Shown piece by piece: positions 34,677 through 43,564 of a stretch of 64,000 bases of DNA. The position numbers were made by a program, and so were the translations under genes. Numbering within the stretch: position 1 is the first letter of the stretch; every line of letters begins with the position of its first letter. This DNA comes from an uncultured Dorea sp. (GTDB lineage Bacteria > Bacillota > Clostridia > Lachnospirales > Lachnospiraceae). The notes under the pieces were generated by a model. The model made no database searches and was not told the DNA's origin. It saw only the letters and a list, made by a program, of their open reading frames with translations. The stretch covers positions 50,580 through 114,579 of the forward strand of contig CAJUMF010000008.1 in assembly GCA_910586965.1 (NCBI GenBank), in the 5' to 3' direction.

Positions 34677-35667
34677 TCACCCGCATTACAAACTCCTGCA
34701 CCCTCCGGACATCCGGCTCATCCGGCAGATTCGTATTCTCCGCCGCATACCGGAGCCTCTTTTCATACTCTGAGACAAGGTCATAAAAAGATTCATCAAA
34801 GCCCCCGTCCTTCTTCTGGAACTTTCCAAGCCGGATGTCCATGAGAAGTTCATGCTCCTCCTCTCTGTAGGTATGGATTTCCCCTTTTTCGAGAATATCA
34901 AGAGCCATCATAAAAAGCCGCAGAAGATGCATGGCATGTTTATTCAGATGGAGGTCGTCTTTCTTTTTATTGCGCTTTCCCACCTTGTCATAATTTTTGA
35001 CCACATTCGTCATAGTATTCCACATGCCCGCATAATCTCTCAGCGGATATCTCCTCAAATCCGCATTGACAAAAATCTCGGTGTCAAAATCCGGATTCTC
35101 CGATTTGTCAATAAATATCTCAACATGGCTGCCCTTATATTTCTCAAACTGGCAGTTAAACTCGTACATGGCGTTTTTTACCGAGTTGAAAATATGCCTT
35201 TCCCTCTCACTCTGGGGGTAGGAATCCCTGGCGAGGGCATTTTGCAGCCTTCTGAGCTGGGCATCCGCATAGCCGCCAAAGGAATTTACCGCCCGTTTTG
35301 ACAAGAACATCGCCTTATTCTCAAGCAGTTTGCGGCCTATATCCGTGAGGTACAGGTAATGTCCGGGATTAAGCCCCAAAAGCTCTATGGTGTTGGGATT
35401 GCAGCTGAGGAGCAGGGTGATGATCTTATTAAACGCATAGATGACCGTATCCGTAGCATCATCCACATACTGCTCATATTGGGTAAGCCCGATTAAGTCG
35501 GACTTCCGATTTAACGTAATCCCCCGGATATCAATGTCACTGTTCTCAACATTCGTTCCGTAACAATAACTCCCGGCAAGCCCAAGCAAAATCACATGTT
35601 GACCCAGATGTTCATCCGTTTCTATAAACTTGTATTCCTCACGGTTTAAAATATCTCTGATTTCCAT
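34648..35667 (-). CDS. Nucleotidyltransferase (COG3541/RlaP-like), first of a tandem pair
   Basis: 339 residues. The polymerase-beta signature GSYCYGTNVENSDIDIRG (about 32-49) gives the catalytic Asp pair. The long C-terminal helical part is typical of the DNA-polymerase-beta-superfamily nucleotidyltransferase group. AAAGGAG is near the ATG. The next gene is a divergent homologue in an overlapping frame. It may modify tRNA or another RNA, or serve in phage defence; nothing in the neighbourhood decides between them. Confidence 0.8.
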   Translation of the reverse strand: MEIRDILNREEYKFIETDEHLGQHVILLGLAGSYCYGTNVENSDIDIRGITLNRKSDLIGLTQYEQYVDDATDTVIYAFNKIITLLLSCNPNTIELLGLNPGHYLYLTDIGRKLLENKAMFLSKRAVNSFGGYADAQLRRLQNALARDSYPQSERERHIFNSVKNAMYEFNCQFEKYKGSHVEIFIDKSENPDFDTEIFVNADLRRYPLRDYAGMWNTMTNVVKNYDKVGKRNKKKDDLHLNKHAMHLLRLFMMALDILEKGEIHTYREEEHELLMDIRLGKFQKKDGGFDESFYDLVSEYEKRLRYAAENTNLPDEPDVRRVQEFVMRVNERVVRDEI

Positions 35668-35721
35668 GACAGCACTCGCTCCTTTTACCTGATTCTATCA
35701 CACCTGCATGAAAAAGACAAA

Positions 35722-35750
35722 TTGACAATCCCTCAAACACGATTTATAAT
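35722..35750 (+). promoter_or_regulatory. Promoter of blaI-blaR1
   Basis: TTGACA (35722-35727) and TATAAT (35745-35750) are both consensus boxes, with a 17-base spacer. Confidence 0.85.
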
Positions 35751-35757
35751 ACTCTTA

Positions 35758-35769
35758 TTACAGGTGTAA
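35758..35769. promoter_or_regulatory. BlaI-type operator at the start of transcription
   Basis: TTACAGGTGTAA is a palindrome of the TACA/TGTA class bound by BlaI/MecI. It lies seven bases after the -10 box, so a bound repressor blocks transcription and autoregulates the operon. Two similar sites precede the 39507-40808 gene. Confidence 0.8.
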
Positions 35770-35788
35770 GATTTAAGGAGGCGTTAAA

Positions 35789-36175
35789 ATGAGCAATCTT
35801 CCGCAAATTTCCGAGGCTGAATTTGAGGTCATGAAAATCGTATGGAAACATGCGCCCATCAGCACCAATGAAATAACAGAAAAACTGCTTAAGAGCACCC
35901 TCTGGAGCCCCAAGACCATCCAGACACTGATCAAGCGGCTCGTGACAAAAGGCGCTCTCACCTACGAAAAGCGCAGCCGGGTATTTGTCTACACTCCGGC
36001 AGTAAAAGAAAGCGAATACATCGGGCAGAAAAGCAGGTCTTTCCTGAACCGCTATTACGGCGGGGATATCACAGCCATGCTGTCTGCCTACATAGAAAAT
36101 GACCGGCTGTCCGAATCGGAGCTGGATGCCTTACGCGACCTTCTCTCGCAAAAGCACAAAAAAGGAGGCAGGTAG
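35789..36175 (+). CDS. BlaI/MecI-family repressor
   Basis: 128 residues. The winged-helix N-terminus (ISEAEFEVMKIVWKHAPISTNEI...WSPKTIQTLIKRLVTKGAL) and C-terminal dimerisation helices are intact. The protease cleavage region of the family (Asn-Phe in BlaI) lies near residues 95-105. TAAGGAGG precedes the ATG. It should bind TTACAnnTGTAA sites and be inactivated when the BlaR1 partner senses its signal. No beta-lactamase or mecA-type gene is adjacent. Confidence 0.93.
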   Translation: MSNLPQISEAEFEVMKIVWKHAPISTNEITEKLLKSTLWSPKTIQTLIKRLVTKGALTYEKRSRVFVYTPAVKESEYIGQKSRSFLNRYYGGDITAMLSAYIENDRLSESELDALRDLLSQKHKKGGR

Positions 36176-36176
36176 T

Positions 36177-37976
36177 ATGGCTGGTTTTATGGTGCGCTTT
36201 GCCGTCTGCAACATACTGCTCTGCGGCGTAATCGGCATTCTGTTGCTCTTAAAGCACATGTTAAAAAAAAGCTTATCCAGCCGGATGCAGTACAACCTCT
36301 GGTTTCTCCTGCTGGGGCTTTTAGCGGTTCCGTTCCTCCCCTTCCGGCTGTTTTGGTTCCCGCAGATTTTATCGTGGTTCGGGCGCATGAGCCTCTCCCC
36401 TGTTTCCAAAACGGGAGCCACGATAGGAGGAGCGGCAGATACACTCCCCATAAGCGGTAAAAACTGGATAAAAGATTTCGCCCTTTCCGCAAACGTCAAA
36501 ACACCCTCTATTATCGGTTATCTGCTGCTTGCAGTCTGGATCTTGGGCATCATTGCAATGCTCCTGTCCGCGGCAAGGTCTGCCCTGCGCCTGCATACTC
36601 TGGAAAAATCCGCCCTGCCCCTTCAAAATCCCGGCGTCCGCAGATTATATAAGCGGTGTCTTAGCGAAACAGGCATTGCAAAAAACATTCCCGTGTACAG
36701 CACTGCCTTTCTGAAATCCCCGGTCATTGCAGGAATTCTAAGACCACGTATCTATCTCCCCATCCATCTCATATCAGATAACAATGAAACGGATATCCGG
36801 TACATGCTGCTGCACGAGCTTATGCACTATAAGCACAAAGACGGGATTGCAAACTGCCTGATGAACCTTGCCGGAGTTCTTTACTGGTTCAATCCCCTTG
36901 TCCGTCATGCACTGAGAGAAATGCGTAACGACCGGGAAATCGCCTGTGATACTTCGGTCTTAAACATGCTGGAGCCAGACGACTATATCGCCTATGGAAA
37001 CACACTGATCAGCTTTGCCGAAAAAATATCTCTCGCTCCTCTCCCCTTTGCCTCCGGCATAAGCGGCAACAAAAAACAGATACAACGAAGAATCCTGAAT
37101 ATTGCCTCCTATGAAAGACCGACGTTCTTAAAAAAACTGAAAAGCACCGCCGTCTTTCTATTGACATCCGTCCTTCTTTTCGGACTTGCCCCATTCGTCT
37201 CCACCTGTGCGGCAGACGAAGACCACTATCAGTGGAATGCTCCCTCACAGAACCTCTCCGATATAGACCTTACCGGATATTTCGGGGAATACGAAGGCAG
37301 CTTTGTGTTATATGATTTAAAAAACGATAGCTGGAAAATCCACGATATGGAGCGCGCCACCCTGCGGGTTTCGCCAGACTCCACCTACAAGATATATGAC
37401 GCTTTGTTCGGGCTTAAAAACGGCATCATCACCCCGGAAGATTCCCTTATGGAATGGGATGGGAACAATTATCCCTTTGAGGCGTGGAACGCAGACCAGA
37501 CGCTTGCGTCAGCCATGCGCTCCTCCGTAAACTGGTATTTCCAGTCCATGGATGAGCGTCTGGGAACTGCTGCCCTTAAAGAGCATCTTCACGAAATCGG
37601 ATATGGCAATGAAGATTTAAGCGGCGGCTTATCCTCCTATTGGATGGAATCCTCCTTAAAAATCTCTCCCCTGGAGCAGGTCGGGCTTTTGACCAAGCTG
37701 CAGAAAGGCAGCTTAGGATTTTCACCGGAAACTACAGAGGCAGTCAAAGACTCCCTCCATATATCCTCCTCTAACGCGGGGAGCCTCTACGGGAAGACCG
37801 GAACCGGACGTATCAATGGGCAGGACGTAAACGGCTGGTTCATCGGTTTCGTCGAAAAAGAAGATAATACCTACGTTTTCGCCGCCAATATCCAGGCAAA
37901 AGAACACGCCGGCGGCAGCGCCGCGGCAAAAATCACCCTGTCCGTCCTGTCGGACTTAAACATCTGGGAGCAGTAA
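36177..37976 (+). CDS. BlaR1/MecR1-type sensor-transducer
   Basis: 599 residues from the ATG at 36177, which has AAAGGAGG upstream and starts just after the blaI stop; the longer frame overlaps blaI without a ribosome site. The N-terminal membrane helices surround the M56 zinc metalloprotease motif HELMH (about residue 211). A C-terminal penicillin-binding sensor domain follows a membrane helix (about 320-345) and has STYK (402-405, acylation serine), SVNWYF and KTGTG (about 538). This is the full set for beta-lactam or wall-fragment sensing and repressor cleavage. Confidence 0.92.
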   Translation: MAGFMVRFAVCNILLCGVIGILLLLKHMLKKSLSSRMQYNLWFLLLGLLAVPFLPFRLFWFPQILSWFGRMSLSPVSKTGATIGGAADTLPISGKNWIKDFALSANVKTPSIIGYLLLAVWILGIIAMLLSAARSALRLHTLEKSALPLQNPGVRRLYKRCLSETGIAKNIPVYSTAFLKSPVIAGILRPRIYLPIHLISDNNETDIRYMLLHELMHYKHKDGIANCLMNLAGVLYWFNPLVRHALREMRNDREIACDTSVLNMLEPDDYIAYGNTLISFAEKISLAPLPFASGISGNKKQIQRRILNIASYERPTFLKKLKSTAVFLLTSVLLFGLAPFVSTCAADEDHYQWNAPSQNLSDIDLTGYFGEYEGSFVLYDLKNDSWKIHDMERATLRVSPDSTYKIYDALFGLKNGIITPEDSLMEWDGNNYPFEAWNADQTLASAMRSSVNWYFQSMDERLGTAALKEHLHEIGYGNEDLSGGLSSYWMESSLKISPLEQVGLLTKLQKGSLGFSPETTEAVKDSLHISSSNAGSLYGKTGTGRINGQDVNGWFIGFVEKEDNTYVFAANIQAKEHAGGSAAAKITLSVLSDLNIWEQ

Positions 37977-37983
37977 GCCCCCT

Positions 37984-39486
37984 CTAATTTACGATGCCTT
38001 CATGCTCCCAGGTAATTCCGCCGTCCGTTGACTTAAATATGATTCCAGAGCTTTCACCTGCATCCGTTGTAACCGTCACCGTCAGTACATCACCGTCCTT
38101 TTCCGGCATAGCGAAATAATCATAATCCGCCGCTGTAAAGCCATATTCTTTTGCCTGAGCTGGCAGCTCTGTAACGCTGCTTACCGGAAACTCCGTTTTT
38201 TCAAAAGACGCTCCGCCGTCTCTGGTGATATACAGAGACGAATGGGACTGCGACGCTCCCGCAATTCCAATCACGCCAAATTTCTCATCAAAGAATACCA
38301 AGCCTTCTGCAACCCCTATTTCCCCGCCGAAAGGATCTTCATTTATTCGTTCCCAGGCCGTTCCTCCGTCCGCACTCTTTTCCAGCACATAGTATCTGCT
38401 GCCGGCTGCCGCATCCGTCACCACCAAACGCCACCCGCTCTGAGAATCCAAAAAGAAATACATCGTTCCGTCGCTTTCATCCGTTGTCCAACGCTCTGCA
38501 TTCTTAGTTTCTTCTATCTGCTGTGCAGCGTTTTCCTGTTGCAGCTCTTCCTGACTTATATATTCCGGCTCCATAATATAACGTACCGGTGTGACCATTT
38601 CTGATCCAGGTATATGTAAGGACACTTCAAATCCGACAATCTCGCCGCCGTTTTTAAGCTGTTCTAAATTGCCTGTTCCCGTTTCGATGCCGTCCCCGTC
38701 GGCATCTCCCGGAATATATCGCAAGCCTTCCCCATAAGGAAAAGACCTCCGCCCCAAATAAAGAACTTCATATATCTGCGGTTCATCAAGATTCTCTGTC
38801 CACTCCTTCACCTGAGCGGCCCAGCCCGCTTTTTTCATAATTTCAACCATAGGCGACAGACGCATATCTTCCTCATATTCACCATTTACATTCCCATCTG
38901 TCCAGACAGTCATAGAATCGCTGCTTTTTGCATCATAAGCAATAAGATATGTATTTTTGTAGCCTTTCTCGTCCTTTCCGTATAAAAACGCATCAATCCT
39001 TTGAATCTTTCCGCCTTCATCAAATGCTATCTGAAATTTATTCAATATATAAAGTTCCTCCGGCATTTTTAATGACACATCTAAATCCGATAGGATTCCC
39101 TCCACTCCATATTCGTATATATTGCCGTGTTCTAACCAAATCTCTTTTTTATGCATCCACTCATACACTTTCCAGGACAACGCCCCATGATATGGAATTG
39201 CCGAATAGATGATACGCCCGCCAAAGAAAATCGTCGCAGCAAGAAAAACAGCAATTTCCGCATATAATATTTTCTTCTTAGCCCCATTTGGGGTATCTGC
39301 TTTTTTACGATATCTTCCGGCAGCCAGCCGCAAGAGAAGTGTGAATGCAAAACCAAAGATTCCAACAGCCACCTTGGGAAAATGATTTCGCAGACCGCCG
39401 TACTGGCATAAATGCCAGAACTGATACAGCATAAACACATAAAACACCATACTTAGTTTTCCGCAGAATTTATAAATATATGACAT
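37984..39486 (-). CDS. Membrane protein with extracytoplasmic Asp-box (BNR) beta-propeller-like region
   Basis: 500 residues. Three hydrophobic segments (about 12-28, 40-55, 75-95) anchor an outside domain. Three Asp-box motifs (KSADGGTAWERI, ITRDGGASFEKT, KSTDGGITWEHE) in the last 140 residues indicate sialidase-like propeller blades without a catalytic set. An EF-hand-like DADGDGIETG occurs near residue 275. It lies 20 bases after the lipoprotein gene. The operon carries BlaI-type operators, so it is probably induced with blaI-blaR1. Function unknown. Confidence 0.65.
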   Translation of the reverse strand: MSYIYKFCGKLSMVFYVFMLYQFWHLCQYGGLRNHFPKVAVGIFGFAFTLLLRLAAGRYRKKADTPNGAKKKILYAEIAVFLAATIFFGGRIIYSAIPYHGALSWKVYEWMHKKEIWLEHGNIYEYGVEGILSDLDVSLKMPEELYILNKFQIAFDEGGKIQRIDAFLYGKDEKGYKNTYLIAYDAKSSDSMTVWTDGNVNGEYEEDMRLSPMVEIMKKAGWAAQVKEWTENLDEPQIYEVLYLGRRSFPYGEGLRYIPGDADGDGIETGTGNLEQLKNGGEIVGFEVSLHIPGSEMVTPVRYIMEPEYISQEELQQENAAQQIEETKNAERWTTDESDGTMYFFLDSQSGWRLVVTDAAAGSRYYVLEKSADGGTAWERINEDPFGGEIGVAEGLVFFDEKFGVIGIAGASQSHSSLYITRDGGASFEKTEFPVSSVTELPAQAKEYGFTAADYDYFAMPEKDGDVLTVTVTTDAGESSGIIFKSTDGGITWEHEGIVN

Positions 39487-39506
39487 AATTTCCCCTCCCT
39501 TTACAA

Positions 39507-40808
39507 CTACTGCCCTTCTTTACCGGCAGCATACCTCTCTTCCCACTCTTCCCTTGTCAGACGCGGCGTGTGCCACTTTATATCCGCATCCTTCACAGGC
39601 TCAAGCACCCGGTTTGCCACATACTGTACACCACCTTCCGTGTCGCGCACCGTCACCTCATGGGTATACGCCTTTGACATCCCCCTGTAGGGAAACACCG
39701 CGTTCACCTTCAAAGTCCATGTTCCGTCAACCTTTTCTTCATATCCGACCACTTCCGGATATGGATATTCCGGATATTCGATTTCTTCAAATCCCCTTGG
39801 CTTGTACTCGTACACTTCTTCCTTTGGATGATACACGGTCTTAGACTGCAAAATCTCACTGCTAATCTTAAATTTGGACATAATGACCTGTTCAAATCTC
39901 TCTTTCGGAATCAAATATACGGCGCTTGTACCCATCGCATATTCGGACGTAAACTCCTCGTCTCCTCTCTGATTCTCCGAATAAAATATATCAAATACAT
40001 CATAGAAATCCAGTTCCCCAAAGTCCTCTTCGCTCCAATCTGCAAGGAACATATTGTTACATTCATAGCTTACCGGGAGCAAATATTTGCGGTTCAATTC
40101 CCTGCATGTCTCATCCAGCGGCAACACCCGGTACGCTGTATATTCCATAAGCTGTTTTCTCGTAACCTCATACGAGCCTTCAAAAGCCAGCCACCCGGAA
40201 AACATCAGGTATCCGTCTTCTGTATATTCCCACGATTCCGCCCGATAGATATCTTCCGAGGATAATTTCAACTCCCCGTCCGCAAACGCATAATAACTCC
40301 GAATCATATTCACATCCCCGTCATGAGTCTCCATGTTCCGGATGGTACACTCCCCCTCCCTTGTAACCTCTGCAACGGTTATCCGCTCGCTCTCCTTTGC
40401 CTCTGCCGCCTCGCAAAACTGCAGCAGCTTTTCATGCTGCGCCATATTGATCTGATTTTCACTGTCAATTGCCGTGTATCCCTTTTCTCCAAGTGTGTTT
40501 ACAAGGTTGCGGAGCATTTCCAGGTCGTCCAGTTTATCTTCTTTTGCCGCTTTTGCATAAGTTTCACAGCAAATCCCTATAATTTCTTTTGCCTCCTTCT
40601 CTTCTGAGCCGGTGCGTTTCATGATTGGTTCATCTGCATTTTGGGGGGTATCCGCAAATGTATTCCCCAGGCGCTCCTCCTTTCGCTCTCCCGCATCCCG
40701 GGAGCCCTTCTCCATAAAATTCCCGCACCCTGCCAAATTCATTGCCAGTATTATTCCAACAGCGAAAAGAACACCTTTCCGAAACAGTATTTCCCTTTTT
40801 TGTAACAT
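39507..40808 (-). CDS. Unknown lipoprotein under BlaI-type operators
   Basis: 433 residues. A lipobox LAGC (about 25-28) follows a hydrophobic signal peptide, then a charged linker and a domain of no recognised family. Two TTACAnnTGTAA-type sites (40827-40838 and 40980-40991) lie just upstream, with AAAGGAG before the ATG. It is the first gene of a two-gene operon that ends tail to tail with blaR1. A role in sensing or resisting wall-active compounds is an inference from this regulation. Confidence 0.65.
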   Translation of the reverse strand: MLQKREILFRKGVLFAVGIILAMNLAGCGNFMEKGSRDAGERKEERLGNTFADTPQNADEPIMKRTGSEEKEAKEIIGICCETYAKAAKEDKLDDLEMLRNLVNTLGEKGYTAIDSENQINMAQHEKLLQFCEAAEAKESERITVAEVTREGECTIRNMETHDGDVNMIRSYYAFADGELKLSSEDIYRAESWEYTEDGYLMFSGWLAFEGSYEVTRKQLMEYTAYRVLPLDETCRELNRKYLLPVSYECNNMFLADWSEEDFGELDFYDVFDIFYSENQRGDEEFTSEYAMGTSAVYLIPKERFEQVIMSKFKISSEILQSKTVYHPKEEVYEYKPRGFEEIEYPEYPYPEVVGYEEKVDGTWTLKVNAVFPYRGMSKAYTHEVTVRDTEGGVQYVANRVLEPVKDADIKWHTPRLTREEWEERYAAGKEGQ

Positions 40809-40826
40809 CTCTTTTTCTCCTTTTTA

Positions 40827-40838
40827 TTACATTTGTAA
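40827..40838. promoter_or_regulatory. BlaI-type operator before the lipoprotein operon
   Basis: TTACATTTGTAA, the same palindrome class as the blaI operator, 19 bases upstream of the lipoprotein start. Confidence 0.75.
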
Positions 40839-40894
40839 GATTTTAGCGCAAAAAATTTCTATCTGTACGTCTGGAAAACCTTCTTCGATACACA

Positions 40895-40920
40895 GGCAGT
40901 CTGCAACGTTGCAGACTGCC
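40895..40920. repeat. Perfect 26-bp palindrome in the lipoprotein upstream region
   Basis: GGCAGTCTGCAAC followed immediately by its exact reverse complement, with no loop. It lacks a T-tract, so it is not a standard terminator. It lies between the two BlaI-type operators. Confidence 0.9.
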
Positions 40921-40979
40921 GTCCCCCGAACAAATTTCTAACCTCACAGGTGAAAATATGTTATCATTCTCCATAAATA

Positions 40980-40991
40980 TTACATCTGTAG
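40980..40991. promoter_or_regulatory. Second BlaI-type operator
   Basis: TTACATCTGTAG, 11 of 12 positions of the palindrome, 172 bases upstream of the lipoprotein start. Its spacing from the site at 40827 would allow cooperative binding or looping. Confidence 0.6.
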
Positions 40992-41123
40992 GATTAAAAA
41001 GTCAAGCCAAAATTTAAACTGGCATGTCTCGTTCTTTCAAATCTGGACTTTCCATCACAGCCATTCTCATGCTAGAATAGCAATACACTGGCAAACCGGA
41101 ATAAATTAAGGAGTTTCTATATC

Positions 41124-41975
41124 ATGACCAAAAAAATCGCTGTAATCCATGACCTGTCCGGATTCGGCCGCTGTTCCCTGACGGCTGCAATATCCGTCCT
41201 GTCCGCTATGGGTGTCTCCCCCTGCCCCCTGCCCACCGCCATCTTAAGCGCCCAGACCGGATACCCAAGCTATTACTGCGCCGACTGCACAGATAAGATG
41301 GAGCATTTCCGGAGGGAATGGGAGAAGATGGGGGCGAGGTTCGACGGCATCTACACCGGATTCGTGGCAAGCGAAGAACAAATCAGGCAGATTTTCCGGT
41401 TCCTTGACACTTTCCATAAAAATAACAGTTTCCTTCTGGTAGACCCTGTCATGGGAGACGACGGCATTCCCTACGATATGTTTTCGGACACTCTGCTCTC
41501 CCTGATGAAAGAACTTGCTTTCCAGGCGGATATCATCACCCCCAATGTGACGGAGCTCTGCCTTCTCACCGACACCGATTACGGGCACGTCTTGCAGACC
41601 GGGCAATCGGATGACTTGCTGGAAGAAATACATGCCCTCGCCCGCTCTCTGTGCAGAGGGCGGCTGAAACACGTCATCGTCACCGGCATCCGGTTCACGG
41701 ACGAGACAGGCGCAAGCCGCATGGGAAACCTCTATGCCGCGAAAGGAACCTGCGAAATATTCTCCTTCCCCTATGTAGGCGGCAGCTACTCCGGCACCGG
41801 GGACCTCTTCGCCTCCTGCCTGTGCGCCGGAATCGCCAGGGGCGACGGCATTCCTTCCGTCATACAGAAAGCCGGGAAGTTCATCGAGCTGGCTCTTTCC
41901 GATTCCGTGAGAGAACAGATTACGCGTAACGACGGCGTGAATTACGAAAAATATCTCTCCCTGCTCATGCCATAA
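41124..41975 (+). CDS. pdxY: Pyridoxine/pyridoxamine/pyridoxal kinase-like protein (PfkB fold)
   Basis: 283 residues. Ribokinase-fold vitamin B6 kinases phosphorylate pyridoxal or pyridoxamine with ATP. The N-terminus HDLSGFGRCSLTAA, the TGF and DPVMGDDG motifs, TPNVTEL and the C-terminal GTGDLF anion-hole motif (about 228-233, catalytic Asp) fit the clostridial pyridoxamine kinase group. TAAGGAG precedes the ATG. The gene is alone on the plus strand. It could prefer a related alcohol such as HMP, but the overall match is to pyridoxal-type kinases. Confidence 0.85.
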   Translation: MTKKIAVIHDLSGFGRCSLTAAISVLSAMGVSPCPLPTAILSAQTGYPSYYCADCTDKMEHFRREWEKMGARFDGIYTGFVASEEQIRQIFRFLDTFHKNNSFLLVDPVMGDDGIPYDMFSDTLLSLMKELAFQADIITPNVTELCLLTDTDYGHVLQTGQSDDLLEEIHALARSLCRGRLKHVIVTGIRFTDETGASRMGNLYAAKGTCEIFSFPYVGGSYSGTGDLFASCLCAGIARGDGIPSVIQKAGKFIELALSDSVREQITRNDGVNYEKYLSLLMP

Positions 41976-41989
41976 AAACAAAAAAACGC

Positions 41990-42020
41990 AAGGCGGCAGT
42001 TCCAGTCCATCTGCCGCCTT
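41990..42020. terminator. Bidirectional terminator between pdxY and galT
   Basis: AAGGCGGCAG pairs with CTGCCGCCTT around an 11-base loop, with a T-rich side on the plus strand and an A-rich side that supplies U on the minus strand. Confidence 0.85.
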
Positions 42021-42061
42021 TTCCTGTATTTATCCTAACTTCTCTTCCTTCAAAAGTTTTC

Positions 42062-43552
42062 CTACAAAGTCTTTACAAACCGCATAAATGCCTCGCGCCC
42101 TTCTTCCGTACATTTATAGACGCCCGCATCCTCCAGTACCTTCACGAACACATTTCCAATCTCTTTTTTCAGGATGTCCGTCACATTTTCCTTCGTCACG
42201 CTGTCGTATCCTGCCAGAAAAGCCTCTGCCCAGTCTGCATGCTTTTCAATCTTTTCATTGCTCCGGATATCCTTGCCCTCGGTAATATACTCCGCCAAAA
42301 GCTCAATCTCCTCCTTAAGCCTTGACGGCAATACCGCCAGCCCCATAACCTCAATCAGGCCGATATTCTCCTTCTTGATGTGATGGCGCTCTGCGTGAGG
42401 ATGGTAAACGCCCAGCGGATGCTCCTCGGTGGTGATGTTATTTCTCAGCGTCAGGTCAAGCTCAAAGACCTCCCCCACCTTCCTCGCAATCGGCGTGATG
42501 GTGTTGTGGGGCTCTCCGTCGGTCTCCGCGAAGATAAATGCCGCCTCGTCCGTATAGCCTCTCCATTTGCCCAGAATATGGTCCGCCAGCTCGATGAGCC
42601 TCTTTTCATCCTTGCTCCTGATGCGGAGCACGGACAGCGGCCATTTCACGATGCCGGCCTCAACATCCTCGTAACCCGGAATGGTCACTTCTCTCTCAAT
42701 CGGCGCTTTCGCCATAGCAAAGGTATAATGCCCTCCCTGGAAGTGGTCGTGGCTTAAGATGGAGCCGCCCACGATGGGAAGGTCTGCATTAGATCCCAGG
42801 AAATAATGAGGAAACAGTTTTACAAAATCAAACAGCTTGATAAACGCTGCCCGCTCAATCTTCATCGGCGTATGCTGTCCGTTAAATACGATACAGTGCT
42901 CGTTGTAATACACATAGGGCGAATACTGAAAGCCCCACTTGCTGTCATTGACCGTGATGGGTATGATCCGGTGATTTTCGCGTGCCGGATGGTTCACGCG
43001 CCCTGCGTACCCTTCATTTTCCATGCAGAGCAGGCACTTCGGGTAGCTGCTTGCCTTGGCATTCTTCGCCGCCGCAATCGCCTTCGGATCCTTCTCCGGC
43101 TTTGACAGATTGACCGTGATATCAATCTCGCCGTAAGGAGAATCCACTTTCCACTTCATGTCCTTTTTTACCCGGTAGCGGCGGATATAGTCGCTGTCCT
43201 GGCTGAGCTTATAGAAATACTCCGTCGCCTCCTCCGGAGATTTCTCATACTTTTCCCAAAAACACTTCTGCACCTGGGCCGGGCGGGGCATCAGGCAATT
43301 CATCAGCCTCGTATCGAACAGATCCCGGTACACGATACTGTCCTCGATGAGCCCCCGGGAAACCGCCTCATCAAGAAGGTTCTTAAGTACGTCCTCAAGC
43401 TCGATATTCTCCGCGTCAATCTCCGCATCCTCATAGCTGTCCTCACGGAACATATCTAACAGAAGATTCGTCGTGTAGATGCGCTCGCACTCTGGCACTA
43501 ATCCCGCCTGAACGCCGTATTCCACTAACTTTTTGATATTCTCCGATAACAT
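42062..43552 (-). CDS. galT: UDP-glucose-hexose-1-phosphate uridylyltransferase, class II
   Basis: 496 residues, the length of the Firmicutes class II enzyme (the class I type is about 350). It exchanges the uridylyl group between UDP-glucose and galactose 1-phosphate in the Leloir pathway. Conserved blocks seen are GRVNHPARENHRIIP, SHDHFQGGHY and the C-terminal HPHAERHHIKKENIG. It lies 12 bases after galK and is co-transcribed. galE is not in the window. Confidence 0.95.
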   Translation of the reverse strand: MLSENIKKLVEYGVQAGLVPECERIYTTNLLLDMFREDSYEDAEIDAENIELEDVLKNLLDEAVSRGLIEDSIVYRDLFDTRLMNCLMPRPAQVQKCFWEKYEKSPEEATEYFYKLSQDSDYIRRYRVKKDMKWKVDSPYGEIDITVNLSKPEKDPKAIAAAKNAKASSYPKCLLCMENEGYAGRVNHPARENHRIIPITVNDSKWGFQYSPYVYYNEHCIVFNGQHTPMKIERAAFIKLFDFVKLFPHYFLGSNADLPIVGGSILSHDHFQGGHYTFAMAKAPIEREVTIPGYEDVEAGIVKWPLSVLRIRSKDEKRLIELADHILGKWRGYTDEAAFIFAETDGEPHNTITPIARKVGEVFELDLTLRNNITTEEHPLGVYHPHAERHHIKKENIGLIEVMGLAVLPSRLKEEIELLAEYITEGKDIRSNEKIEKHADWAEAFLAGYDSVTKENVTDILKKEIGNVFVKVLEDAGVYKCTEEGREAFMRFVKTL

Positions 43553-43564
43553 GCCAAGACCTCC

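Noticed and set aside
35789..37976. A classic beta-lactamase or mecA locus
   Set aside because: Only the regulator and sensor are present. The convergent operon encodes no penicillin-binding or serine/metallo-beta-lactamase motifs.
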